A DNA stretch of 64,000 nt from contig PJLO01000001.1 in assembly GCA_003010405.1 (NCBI GenBank), positions 33,009 to 97,008 of the forward strand. The letters run 5' to 3'. Below, one piece after another: positions 46,616-54,991 of the stretch. Made by a program: the position numbers and the translations under genes. Source of the stretch: Acidobacteriota bacterium. GTDB lineage: Bacteria; Acidobacteriota; Terriglobia; Terriglobales; Acidobacteriaceae. Numbering within the stretch: position 1 is the first letter of the stretch; every line of letters starts with the position of its first letter. A model generated the notes under the pieces. The model was given only the letters and a program-made list of their open reading frames with translations, ran no database searches and had not been told where the DNA came from.

Positions 46616-47638
46616 TCATTCTCGACAGAAATCTGCAAATGTTTCTCGTGAACTTCTTCCGACCTTACTTATATGTTGCAGAGTATCACCGAGAAATGCT
46701 GATGCAAAAAAGAGATGCCCCACCGCTAACGGGCCAACCAGTTTGTGATTTCCTATCGCTGCCATGCCCATTGCTGCCGCGCACCCGCATTGCGAACAGT
46801 CCGGATCGCCTCCGAGCTGGCAAGGCACAACACGCGTTTTGAAATCCGCCGATACAGAGCGGGTAGTGCGGGCGAAGATGCACCGCGACGGAGACTTGGG
46901 CGGCGCAAGGTACTCTTTCAACATCTCTTCAGCCATGGCAAGCTTCGGATACATCTTGCGAAGCTCCAGCAAGGTCAGCACGATTGCTTTACGTTCCTCC
47001 ATCGAAACACACTCGACAGGTTTCGCGCCCCTTTGCGGCGTAAAGATGCTCATCCAAATTTTTTCGGCGTTTGGATTCGCCGACCAATATTCGACGAACT
47101 CCCGAAGATAGCCTGGCCTTCGAAGCATGGCGCTCGTCACATTGCAGTGGATCGCGACATGCTGTCCCTCGATGTTTTGAAGGATCTTCTCATAGGTGGC
47201 TGGCTTGCGCCGGACATCGTGTTCAGGCTGAAGACCATCCACGGAAACGGCAATACGCAGATGCGGCAATGATGCCCAGGCCTGCGGAATTGGACGAAAG
47301 GCGCTGGTTACGAGCAACACTCGGATGTTACGCTCGGAGAATATGGGAAGAAGAACATCCAGTTCCCGATAGCGTACAAGCGGATCGCCGCCGACAATTG
47401 ACAGGTGGAAAGGATCTTCTTCGTCTATCAACGCGATTGTCCGTTCAATAAGCTCATCGCCTTTGAAATCGGTCAGGCTGCGCAGATTTTTCCCAGCAAG
47501 ATGGTTCTCTTCAAATGCGTAGCAACCGGGACACCGCAGAGGACATTCACGAGTAATCTCAACCGAGAGAGATGGAAAACCACCCGTAAGGACGCGCCCC
47601 CAGGCGCGCAGAATGAGTTGAATATCTTTCCTATTCAT
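46616..47638 (-). CDS. Radical SAM protein
   Basis: A 340-residue radical SAM enzyme. The cluster motif is ECPLRCPGCYAF (C32, C36, C39 from the start used). SIVGGDPLVRYREL is the GGE-like SAM-contact motif, here GGD. The C-terminal region has further cysteines (SRCIFARTT, VPCQLGGDPDCSQCGCAAAMG), suggesting an auxiliary iron-sulfur cluster, as in SPASM/twitch or HpnH-like enzymes. ATG 47638 is chosen over 47659 by fit to the N-terminal helix. The reaction is not known. Its general plan resembles the HpnH-type protein encoded at 55 kb, but the two are only distantly alike. Confidence 0.82.
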   Translation of the reverse strand: MNRKDIQLILRAWGRVLTGGFPSLSVEITRECPLRCPGCYAFEENHLAGKNLRSLTDFKGDELIERTIALIDEEDPFHLSIVGGDPLVRYRELDVLLPIFSERNIRVLLVTSAFRPIPQAWASLPHLRIAVSVDGLQPEHDVRRKPATYEKILQNIEGQHVAIHCNVTSAMLRRPGYLREFVEYWSANPNAEKIWMSIFTPQRGAKPVECVSMEERKAIVLTLLELRKMYPKLAMAEEMLKEYLAPPKSPSRCIFARTTRSVSADFKTRVVPCQLGGDPDCSQCGCAAAMGMAAIGNHKLVGPLAVGHLFFASAFLGDTLQHISKVGRSSRETFADFCRE

Positions 47639-48055
47639 TTCAGAACGATTGTAGCGCAAAAGATCTGATTCGCTTCGCCAGAAACAGCGAAATGAAGATG
47701 AAGCGCAGCCGGGTGGGTTTATTTATATCTGAGCTGTTTCGGCGGGAAGAACGACCCAACGACATGACCATCGTCCTCGTTCGAGCGCGCTAGCAGAATG
47801 ATAAATCGATCAAGCGACTACCTAAGTTGTAAGATAACGGGCCGAAAAATCCCGAGGGTGGCGGGGCGGATGGCAGTGCCAAGTGGAGCAAATCGAGGCG
47901 ATGTGTTGAAGCAACATCACCACGGATGCAGTGCATCATCCCAATCAGGTTGGACTCAAAGGGCCAGCCCCGATGGAATTCAATCCTCTGCCCGATCCCC
48001 GCTGCCTCAAGAACAGGATCGTTGCAGCTAACACGAGAAGTCCGTGAGGTGAGCC
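47639..48055. other. 417-base gap between the radical SAM gene and the FRG cassette
   Basis: Divergent upstream regions. I see no convincing gene, tRNA or repeat; a 77-codon plus-strand frame (47798-48031) has no ordered composition. Promoters for both flanking genes are presumably here but no clear consensus is seen. Confidence 0.4.
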
Positions 48056-48544
48056 ATGATGACTTCGCTCTTAGTGGTGCTGTTTTATCCAGTACTGGCG
48101 CTGCTGACTGTAGCGTGTCTCAGGGATATTCGATATACGCTGACTGATACCACGAACCATCTCAAGCATCTCGTCGTTGCTGTCAAGACCCTATCCGAGC
48201 GTCTGGAAACCACGGCTGACCGAATCGACGAGCTGGTCGATAAATTGATACCTGAACCGAGCATTATGGTTATTAACAAAACGGGAGCCGACGAGTACAT
48301 TGTGAAGATTGCGGACAGGAACATAATTGATAAACAGGTAGACGGCTCGAAACTGCTGGAGATGCTCAGCCGCGAGCGCCTCGGGTCCTACAGCAGCGCG
48401 GATGGCATAATGAACTGCCTTGCAAAATGGGAAATTGGGAAACCATTCTATTTAGACCTGCAAAATCCGCTTTCCATCCCCGTGCTGCGGGTGAAGCTAG
48501 AGCCAAATGACAAGGGAAGAGAGACGTCTCAGAACGCGAAGTGA
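48056..48544 (+). CDS. Single-pass membrane protein paired with an FRG-domain gene
   Basis: A 162-residue protein. One N-terminal membrane helix (LLVVLFYPVLALLTVACLRD) is followed by a coiled-coil-like stretch (TTNHLKHLVVAVKTLSERLE, then TTADRIDELVDKL) and a soluble C-terminal domain beginning PEPSIMVINKTGADEYIVKI. GTGAGGTGAG just before the ATG is a good ribosome-binding site; the second ATG is an alternative start. No known family. It lies 53 bases ahead of the FRG-domain gene on the same strand, so the two probably form a small operon in which this protein is the membrane-anchored partner. Confidence 0.65.
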   Translation: MMTSLLVVLFYPVLALLTVACLRDIRYTLTDTTNHLKHLVVAVKTLSERLETTADRIDELVDKLIPEPSIMVINKTGADEYIVKIADRNIIDKQVDGSKLLEMLSRERLGSYSSADGIMNCLAKWEIGKPFYLDLQNPLSIPVLRVKLEPNDKGRETSQNAK

Positions 48545-48597
48545 AAGGACGGGGCGAGTGGCCCAAAGTGAAATAAAATTGGCCGGTGAGGGTTGCT

Positions 48598-49485
48598 ATG
48601 CCCATACAAGGCAAGGTCGTTGAGAGTCTCGGCGAATTCACCGAGTGGGTAACTGCTCGCCGCAAATCATGGGGACTCGCTAAGCACAAAGAGCTTTGGT
48701 TTCGTGGCGAAAGTAGAGACTATCTCGATACGATTCTGCGTCCCGAGCTCTATCGTCCAGCGCGCGACGATGCTGCTCTCAAACCCATCCGGGAGCTGCT
48801 TAACATCGAAAACGATTTGTATGACGAATTCCAGCACAACGCGGTCGAACGTTCCGATGAGAAGACATCTTATGAAGATTGGGATTGGGACTCGTACTTT
48901 CTAATGCAGCACCACAATGGCCCCACACGGTTACTCGACTGGTCGGATGGGGCGCTGATGGCCTTGCACTTTGCCTTGCGTAACAAGGCCGACGATGATC
49001 AAAGTGCACGTGTTTATGTGCTCGAACCCTACCGACTGTCGGAACAGCTCAATGCGCTTCCTGACGCGATAATCGCTGAGCAGGCATGGAAGGCCTACGT
49101 TGCAAAACATCCCTCTTCCTGTTTAGAAGAGGACACGTGGGAGAACGCCTATCTGCCCACTACCGAGGAAGACCGCAGGGAGCTGAATGTACCCCGTCCA
49201 CCACTGGTATTGGATTTTCCCCTCAAAACGCGACGCATCGCGGCGCAACGCAGCCGATTTATCGTTTTCGGAACTGAGCCGACCTGGCTTTCTGAGGAAT
49301 TCAAGAAGACGGAGTCCACAATCAAGGCAATCACAATCCCCGCCGGATCACGCCCAAAGATCAGACAGGAGTTGCGAGACTGTGGGGTCACCGAATCCGT
49401 GATCTATCCCGATCTCGATGGTCTGGGACGGGAGTTGCGCCAGCTTTGGGAAGACCGCAGATTGGCTCCAGAAGAAAACAGCTGA
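48598..49485 (+). CDS. FRG domain-containing protein
   Basis: A 295-residue protein with the FRG-domain signature: KELWFRGESRDYLDTILRP (giving Phe-Arg-Gly) and SYFLMQHHNGPTRLLDWSDG followed by ALMALHFAL. The conserved F-R-G, H-H/H-G, and L-x-D-W residues are intact. The domain's biochemical activity is not established. GGTGAGGG lies just before ATG 48598, which is preferred to GTG 48586. The C-terminal third (from PLVLDFPLKTRRIAAQRSRF) belongs to the same domain. Such genes are often found in accessory and defence-type regions, but that role here is only an inference. Confidence 0.85.
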   Translation: MPIQGKVVESLGEFTEWVTARRKSWGLAKHKELWFRGESRDYLDTILRPELYRPARDDAALKPIRELLNIENDLYDEFQHNAVERSDEKTSYEDWDWDSYFLMQHHNGPTRLLDWSDGALMALHFALRNKADDDQSARVYVLEPYRLSEQLNALPDAIIAEQAWKAYVAKHPSSCLEEDTWENAYLPTTEEDRRELNVPRPPLVLDFPLKTRRIAAQRSRFIVFGTEPTWLSEEFKKTESTIKAITIPAGSRPKIRQELRDCGVTESVIYPDLDGLGRELRQLWEDRRLAPEENS

Positions 49486-49508
49486 TTTAGCGACGACAAC
49501 TCAAATGG

Positions 49509-49928
49509 CTACTGCACAAAACCTTTGGGCATAGCCATTTCGAGCATCAACCGTTGCACCTGCGGCTCTAAAATCCGAACCTGGCGAACGACGCGCTTCC
49601 ATTCACGCTTTATCTGACGGGATCGGCCTCCGCGAACAGCGTCCAGTAGTTCCGCAGTGAAAGAAACCGGACCTGCGCCGAAAACCATGAGGCAGTTGCG
49701 TAACAGTTGCAGATCTCGTTCGGCATGAACGTTGTTGCCTTTCACCACCGCAGTTTGCAGAGCCTCCATATGCAAAGGAAGTTCAATCAGAAAATTGCCA
49801 CAGAGCCGAATCAGTCGCTCCGGATTACCGCCGGCATAAGTGAGAATGTGGTCGCAATCAAGTGTGTTTTGCTCGATGGTTGGAGATTCCGTTCGGCTGT
49901 GCGTCGGCTTCGAATATGTTTCGTTCAT
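49509..49928 (-). CDS. Hpt-like protein lacking the phospho-accepting His
   Basis: A 139-residue helical protein. The central part, YAGGNPERLIRLCGNFLIEL to the Gly-Ala at CLMVFGAGPV, follows the spacing of histidine phosphotransfer (Hpt) domains, but where Hpt has A-H-x-L-K-G this protein reads LQLLRN, so the His is replaced (Gln by my alignment) and the Lys-Gly is Arg-Asn. It could be a regulatory dummy that binds receivers. ATG 49928 with GGGAGC five bases before it is chosen; the open frame to 50051 has no comparable site. The family call is by pattern and moderate. Confidence 0.5.
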   Translation of the reverse strand: MNETYSKPTHSRTESPTIEQNTLDCDHILTYAGGNPERLIRLCGNFLIELPLHMEALQTAVVKGNNVHAERDLQLLRNCLMVFGAGPVSFTAELLDAVRGGRSRQIKREWKRVVRQVRILEPQVQRLMLEMAMPKGFVQ

Positions 49929-50105
49929 CGCAGCTCCCATTCCCCGGGCGAATGCCCTTCCGGGTTTATCGGTACATCGACGGAGAATCTCAAGCGCGCA
50001 GAGCACTATTTCGGTTTTCTGCAACACCAATGGATCGGTGCTAAATTCCACGAAAAATGGCCGGCATTTCTGCCGGCCAGCTTCACTCGATTTGCGAAAC
50101 TGCTG

Positions 50106-51059
50106 CTATTGCATCCGTACTCTGCGGCTTCGCTGTTGTAACAACGACGGCGGCACTCCGAATTTTGCGCGGAACAAATTCGAGAATGTGGGCGCGCTGT
50201 GATATCCCACAGCGCGGCAAATTGCGGAAACCGGCGTGTCCGTAGTCTCCAGAAGGGTATGGGCCATCTGCATGCGGCGATCAGCCAGCGCTCGCAAAGG
50301 CGTGATGCCATAAACCTGGCTGAACACGCGATGGAAATGATGTGGCGACATACAGGCGACGCGCGCAATCTTCTCCAGGCACAAATCTTCGTTGTAAGCG
50401 TCCTGAATGTAAACAAAGGCACGCTGGATACGACGATAGAGTTCGGCGCGGGTTCCGGGGCGAACACTGTCGATGGATTCGATCTGGCGGCTGGCTGCGC
50501 TGTACACCAGCACGACGCATTCGGTCACGGCGCGGAACTTGTCGGCAATGCTCTCGATGCTGTCACCGCGCATACAGCCTGTGCTCAGCGCGCGAAGCTT
50601 GGGGCCGATTTCAAAAGCGGTGTCGTGCTGGATGCACTCGGGAAAGCGAACAATGAGACCAGTGCTATCCATATCGAACGATGAAACCAGCGGACCGCTG
50701 AAACTGTGAGCAATATCCGAGATGTATTTCTGCTCAAAAACGATACTTACCGCACGCGGAGCAAGGTTAGGCTCCACCACAATCTGGCCGCGCTGCCCTT
50801 CATTGAGCACAACGAAAGTCGTGGGAGTAACACTGTAATGGCCGCGCTCGGTGCGAATCGTATAGCGATCCTGCAGCGAGTAGCGTAGCGAGAGCGGGCT
50901 GATGAACGATTGTGTACCCGAACGAAGAAGGCCGCTGGTTACAGAATTCCGTCCTGATATCGTATGGTCCGTCGCCTTCTTTGCAAACGCGTGCTCATCC
51001 ACGCACACCACACTAAGTTCATTCATCTGCAATGCTTCAATCTCAGGTCCGTTTACCAT
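50106..51059 (-). CDS. AraC-family transcriptional regulator
   Basis: A 317-residue regulator. The C-terminal AraC domain has both helix-turn-helix units: DLCLEKIARVACMSPHHFHR and TPVSAICRAVGYHSAPTFSN followed by FRAKFGVPPS. The N-terminal 200 residues are a cupin-like sensor part with little similarity to AraC itself. ATG 51059 has GGGAG seven bases upstream and is preferred over ATG 51086. The ligand is unknown. It lies after the emrA terminator on the same strand and may control nearby genes, but nothing in the sequence proves a target. Confidence 0.9.
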   Translation of the reverse strand: MVNGPEIEALQMNELSVVCVDEHAFAKKATDHTISGRNSVTSGLLRSGTQSFISPLSLRYSLQDRYTIRTERGHYSVTPTTFVVLNEGQRGQIVVEPNLAPRAVSIVFEQKYISDIAHSFSGPLVSSFDMDSTGLIVRFPECIQHDTAFEIGPKLRALSTGCMRGDSIESIADKFRAVTECVVLVYSAASRQIESIDSVRPGTRAELYRRIQRAFVYIQDAYNEDLCLEKIARVACMSPHHFHRVFSQVYGITPLRALADRRMQMAHTLLETTDTPVSAICRAVGYHSAPTFSNLFRAKFGVPPSLLQQRSRRVRMQ

Positions 51060-51286
51060 TATGGAACTCCCAGACTTAATCATCATTTGAGTTATAACCC
51101 TTTGGATTGCCTTGGGACTCTGTCAAAGTTCCCCAAAAAGCGAACAATTACACTTCTTTACAAAGGCTTGCCGAGAGTTCTACCGATGCCTGGACAATGG
51201 ACGGAAGATGAAGCGGGATGGATTACATCAGACTAGCCAAAGACACTGGCGGGGTGGCGGGACTAACTTGTGCACCGTTAACGAAT

Positions 51287-51322
51287 TGCCCTGCTTTCCC
51301 TCAGAAACCGAAAAGCAGGGCA
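51287..51322 (-). terminator. Hairpin terminating the tolC-emrA transcript
   Basis: TGCCCTGCTTT (51287-51297) and AAAGCAGGGCA (51312-51322) form an 11-bp perfect stem, 10 bases after the stop codon of the adaptor gene. The downstream tract on the minus strand is only AATTCGTT, so termination may be partial. Its place shows that the operon ends without a pump gene. Confidence 0.7.
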
Positions 51323-51332
51323 CACGCTCAGA

Positions 51333-52553
51333 TCAGCGAACTCTTACGTCTGGAATAACGGACAGCCCGGGGCGCAATCTGCCATCCTGATTGAAATCGC
51401 TCTTGTTTCTGTCGTCAAAGTCGATACGCACGGGCACACGTTGCACTACCTTTACGTAGTTGCCGGTCGCGTTCTCAGGAGGAAGCAGACTGAACCTGGC
51501 TCCGGTGGCACCGCCAACGCTGGTGACCGTGCCGCGAATCTTCTTTCCGCCGATAGCATCGACCTCAATCTCCACGTGCTGACCGGGCCGCATGTGCTCC
51601 AACTGGGTCTCTTTGAAATTGGCAGTCACCCAGACGTCGTTCAGCGGCACGATGGAAAGCATTTCCTGCCCAACCTGCACATTTTGACCGACCTGCGCGC
51701 TGCGATTGCCCACAATACCATCAACGGGCGCGACAATCTTGGTGTAGCTGAGGTTCAGTTCTGCCTGCTCAAGTACTGCCTTGGATCTGGCAGCCTGCGC
51801 TTCACCAGCGCGGGCGCGAGCCTCTGTCGCTGCGATCTGCTTGGGGGTAATCTTAGCGTTGGCAAGCAATGCATGAGCCTGTGCCAGCCGTGCTCTGGCC
51901 TGCTTTACCACTTCCTGTGCGGAGCGAACACTGGCTGCCGCAGCAGTCACGGTTGCATTGGCAGAGGTAGAGGCAGCCGACGCCTGATCATACAGTTGCT
52001 GAGAGATTTCCTTTTTGCCTACCAGAGTTGCGTAGCGAGCTAGATCGGCATTGGCCAGCTTGGCGTTGGCCTGGGCCTGCGTCAGCCGCGCTTCGGCTTC
52101 TTCAACCTGCTTGGTCGCTGCCGTGACTCCAGCTTCGGCATTCAAAACACCGGATTCCGCGGACTGAATCTGACTGCTGGAACCCACCTGCGAGATCGGC
52201 ACGTTGAACTGCGCCGCTTGTGATCCGGCTGTGGCATCCATGTAGTCGGCCTTGGCACGCGCGACAGCAACCTGATAGTCACGACTATCGATTTCAACCA
52301 ACACGGTGCCAGCCTTCACAAACTCGCCGTCCTCGAAGTTGACCTTGACTACGTGTCCACTTACACGGGCGCTAATCGGATAGATGTGCCCGTCGACCTG
52401 AGCGTCGTCGGTGTTCTCATACTTGCGGTATTGCCACCAGAAGAGCGCAGCTCCAATCAAGGCAAGCACCACCAAAACGCGCAGCGCCTTGGAAAGCCAT
52501 GGCTTGCGCTCAAATAGTCCTTTAGGCGGTGTGTTCTGTTCTTCGTTCGCCAT
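51333..52553 (-). CDS. HlyD/EmrA-type periplasmic adaptor
   Basis: A 406-residue membrane-fusion protein. An N-terminal membrane anchor (ALRVLVVLALIGAALFWWQY) is followed by the first biotinyl-lipoyl half (VDGHIYPISARVSGHVVKVN), a long Ala-rich coiled-coil hairpin (residues about 100-240), the second lipoyl half (YTKIVAPVDGIVGNRSAQVG) and beta-barrel (VWVTANFKETQLEHMRPG). This is the EmrA layout. It normally links an MFS pump of the EmrB type to TolC. The start at 52553 gives a usual N terminus. The gene follows the tolC-like gene by 59 bases. No EmrB follows. Confidence 0.92.
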   Translation of the reverse strand: MANEEQNTPPKGLFERKPWLSKALRVLVVLALIGAALFWWQYRKYENTDDAQVDGHIYPISARVSGHVVKVNFEDGEFVKAGTVLVEIDSRDYQVAVARAKADYMDATAGSQAAQFNVPISQVGSSSQIQSAESGVLNAEAGVTAATKQVEEAEARLTQAQANAKLANADLARYATLVGKKEISQQLYDQASAASTSANATVTAAAASVRSAQEVVKQARARLAQAHALLANAKITPKQIAATEARARAGEAQAARSKAVLEQAELNLSYTKIVAPVDGIVGNRSAQVGQNVQVGQEMLSIVPLNDVWVTANFKETQLEHMRPGQHVEIEVDAIGGKKIRGTVTSVGGATGARFSLLPPENATGNYVKVVQRVPVRIDFDDRNKSDFNQDGRLRPGLSVIPDVRVR

Positions 52554-52612
52554 TCCTGTTTCTCCAAAACCTTTCAAGCGGCGGCCCTGCGGTGCCGCGC
52601 AGTTTCGCTTCC

Positions 52613-54112
52613 TTATTTCGACGGTGCGGCGTTACTCGGCACGGCGGGCCCAAGGTCATCGCTAAGAACCTGGCGCAGCGTCTGCTCGGCGATGCCAATG
52701 GCGCGCGCCAGCAGTACTTTGGCAATGTTATGAGAGTACAAGCTACCTATGTACTGCTGATTTGCCGTGGCTAAGGCTTCCTGCGCCTGAATTACCTCAA
52801 TATTATTTGTGACGCCGGCGGAAAAGCGATCCTGCGACTGCGTCAGTGCCTGCTGCGCATACTGAAGCGTAACGTTTGCGACCTCTACTTGCTCAGCGGC
52901 GGCTTTCACGTCGAGATAGGCGTTGGCAACGTCCTGCTCGATGCGGCCCCTGAGGTCATCGCGCTGTGCCCTGCGTTGCTGCAGCACAGCCTGAGCCTGC
53001 CGAATATCGGCTTCGATCCTGCCCCCTTCGAAAACGGGAACTTTCATTCCGGCATTGATCGCCCAAGTGGGAAATACATTGCTCGGATGTGTGCCCAGCA
53101 CACCGTAGTGTCCGCTGATTCCGACGGAGGGAAGGCGCTCAGCCTCGGCAGCTTTCTTTCTCAACTCGGCAGCCCTCACCAGCTGATCGGCGGCCAGGTA
53201 ATCGGGGCGCATGAGGAGTGCACGATGAAAAGCCGCTTCTTCCGAGACCTGGGTCAATGGTTTGTACGGAACACGGCTCACCAGCTTTATTTCCTGATGC
53301 ACGGGAAGTCCGAGGACACGCAGCAGAGTGATACGTTTTTTTGCAAGGTTATTGTTCGCCTCAATGAGATTCTGCCGGCGAACCTGCAATTCAACGCGAG
53401 CGCGAAGAGTATCGACGTTCGGAATGAGGCCGGCGGCTTCACGGTCCTGGGCCAGCCGGTGCAGCGCTTCCGCTGTCTTCAACTCCGCGGTAGAGGCCTC
53501 GACCTGACTCTCCGCTGTTACCACCAGCAGATAACTTGCGGCAACGGCCAGGGTCACGGTTTCTTTCGCGTTGTTAAAGGTGAGATCCGCAGCCCGGACA
53601 TTAGCTCCAGCTGCTCGCACATTATTTATGGCGGAGAAGTCGAGCAAGTTCTCGGTCATGGAGACGCGGGCATCTGAGTTCGAAAACCTCGCCGCGGGAG
53701 ATATTTTTATGCCGATCGCAGCGAAGGGAGCAAAATTTAAGCCACGCGCCAGGAAATTATCTTTGATATTGCTTTCACGAAGGCTGCCATCAATATGGGG
53801 CAGAATATTACTTAACTCTCTGAGACGGGCTGCTCTGGCCTGCTCAGAGGCCTGACCAGTGAGGACAATGCCGAGGTTGTATCTGAGGCCGCGGTTAATC
53901 GCGTCCTCCACGCTAAGGTCGAGCACGCCGGGTTTCAACTTTTCCGAAGGGACGCTGCCGGAGAACGAACTCTGGTTTCCCGCGGCGAGCAACTCGCCCA
54001 AAGAGCGCGGAACGCTCAACTGGGAAGCTCCACCGCTTAATTGCTGCGCGCTCACAGGCATTGCAAGCAGGGAAAGAACCAGCCAGCCGCAAGCTCGTCT
54101 GAACTGCATCAT
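52613..54112 (-). CDS. TolC-family outer-membrane efflux protein
   Basis: A 499-residue protein with an N-terminal signal peptide (RACGWLVLSLLAMPVSA, then QQ). It shows the two repeats of the TolC fold: VEDAINRGLRYNLGIVLTGQ early and the second coil from LLMRPDYLAADQLVRAAELR. The conserved coiled regions and GVTNNIEVIQAQEALATANQ near the C terminus are family landmarks. It forms the trimeric outer-membrane channel for the adaptor. It is transcribed divergently from the TetR gene with 87 bases between the starts, so local repression is likely. Confidence 0.92.
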   Translation of the reverse strand: MMQFRRACGWLVLSLLAMPVSAQQLSGGASQLSVPRSLGELLAAGNQSSFSGSVPSEKLKPGVLDLSVEDAINRGLRYNLGIVLTGQASEQARAARLRELSNILPHIDGSLRESNIKDNFLARGLNFAPFAAIGIKISPAARFSNSDARVSMTENLLDFSAINNVRAAGANVRAADLTFNNAKETVTLAVAASYLLVVTAESQVEASTAELKTAEALHRLAQDREAAGLIPNVDTLRARVELQVRRQNLIEANNNLAKKRITLLRVLGLPVHQEIKLVSRVPYKPLTQVSEEAAFHRALLMRPDYLAADQLVRAAELRKKAAEAERLPSVGISGHYGVLGTHPSNVFPTWAINAGMKVPVFEGGRIEADIRQAQAVLQQRRAQRDDLRGRIEQDVANAYLDVKAAAEQVEVANVTLQYAQQALTQSQDRFSAGVTNNIEVIQAQEALATANQQYIGSLYSHNIAKVLLARAIGIAEQTLRQVLSDDLGPAVPSNAAPSK

Positions 54113-54149
54113 TGATATCCACCCGACTACGATTTAGTATATCTAAGAA

Positions 54150-54182
54150 ATCATACGCTTGATTTAATTGTCAACGTTTGAT
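54150..54182. promoter_or_regulatory. Putative TetR operator: two similar sites between tolC and the tetR-like gene
   Basis: ATCATACGCTTGAT (54150-54163) and GTCAACGTTTGAT (54170-54182) are partial palindromes of one pattern, TCAnnCGTTTGA-like, with centres about two helical turns apart. They fill the short divergent promoter region, where a local TetR-family repressor would be expected to bind. Confidence 0.5.
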
Positions 54183-54199
54183 TTTCGACTCCAAGGATA

Positions 54200-54892
54200 A
54201 TGGTCAAAAAATCAAAACCCGTAGCTGCTTCCGGACATTCGGCCTGCCAGGACCGAAGCGAGCGAACCCGCCAGCGCCTGATTGAAGTGGCAGTGGAGGT
54301 CTTTGCCGAGCTCGGTTATGAAGCCGCAAGCACGCGAACAATAGTGGAACGGGCACAGGCCAACCTGGTCTCGATTCCCTACTATTTTGGAAGCAAGAAG
54401 GGACTTTATCATGCCGTCGCGGAATATATTGCCTCCAACATCGCCGAACGATTCCGTCCCGCACGCGAACACGCCCGTGAAGGTCTGCTGAAACCTGGGC
54501 TGACGCACGATGAGATACTGAGGATGTTCACCGAATTAATCGTTGAATACGCGCACCTCATGCTCGGCGTGGAGTCGCCCTCATCCTGGGGCCAATTCAT
54601 TTACCGTGAGCAGTTTGATCCGACCGAGGCGTTCGAGATTATTTACGCGAAGTTCTTGCCCGCATTTGAACTGGGATTCGAATACGTTTCCCGTCTAACG
54701 AAAAAGCCAGCGGATGCAAGCGAAACGCGCATTCAATTCCTGGCAATCCTTTCCATGGTCAAGTTCGCCCGAATAGATCAATCATCGGTGCTACGCACTA
54801 TGGGGTGGAAGTCCTTTGGCAAGGAAGAGATCCGCATCGTGGAAAACATGCTCCGAAACAATCTGCACAAGCTCTTTGCCCGTTCGGCTTAA
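54200..54892 (+). CDS. TetR-family transcriptional regulator
   Basis: A 230-residue regulator. The N-terminal helix-turn-helix is RTRQRLIEVAVEVFAELGYE followed by AASTRTIVERAQANLVSIPYYFGSK (quoted partly as TIVERAQANLVSIPYYFGSK), with the terminal YYFGSKKGLYHAVAEYI typical of the family. The C-terminal ligand-binding part (residues about 80-220) contains the MLGVESPSSWGQFIYREQFD stretch of CerR-like members. It very probably represses the divergent tolC-emrA pair. The ligand is unknown; efflux substrates are the natural guess. Confidence 0.9.
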   Translation: MVKKSKPVAASGHSACQDRSERTRQRLIEVAVEVFAELGYEAASTRTIVERAQANLVSIPYYFGSKKGLYHAVAEYIASNIAERFRPAREHAREGLLKPGLTHDEILRMFTELIVEYAHLMLGVESPSSWGQFIYREQFDPTEAFEIIYAKFLPAFELGFEYVSRLTKKPADASETRIQFLAILSMVKFARIDQSSVLRTMGWKSFGKEEIRIVENMLRNNLHKLFARSA

Positions 54893-54991
54893 AGATAGCG
54901 GGCTTCAACCACTGCTTTCGGCATTCGAACCGCGCAAACTGGTCCGGAAGGATTCCGAATCGTTTAACATAGTTGGGGAGGATGTTTCTAA

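Noticed and set aside
50106..51059. AraC regulator as controller of the glycerol operon
   Set aside because: It lies 7 kb away across several unrelated operons, and no shared site could be seen; the link would be a guess.
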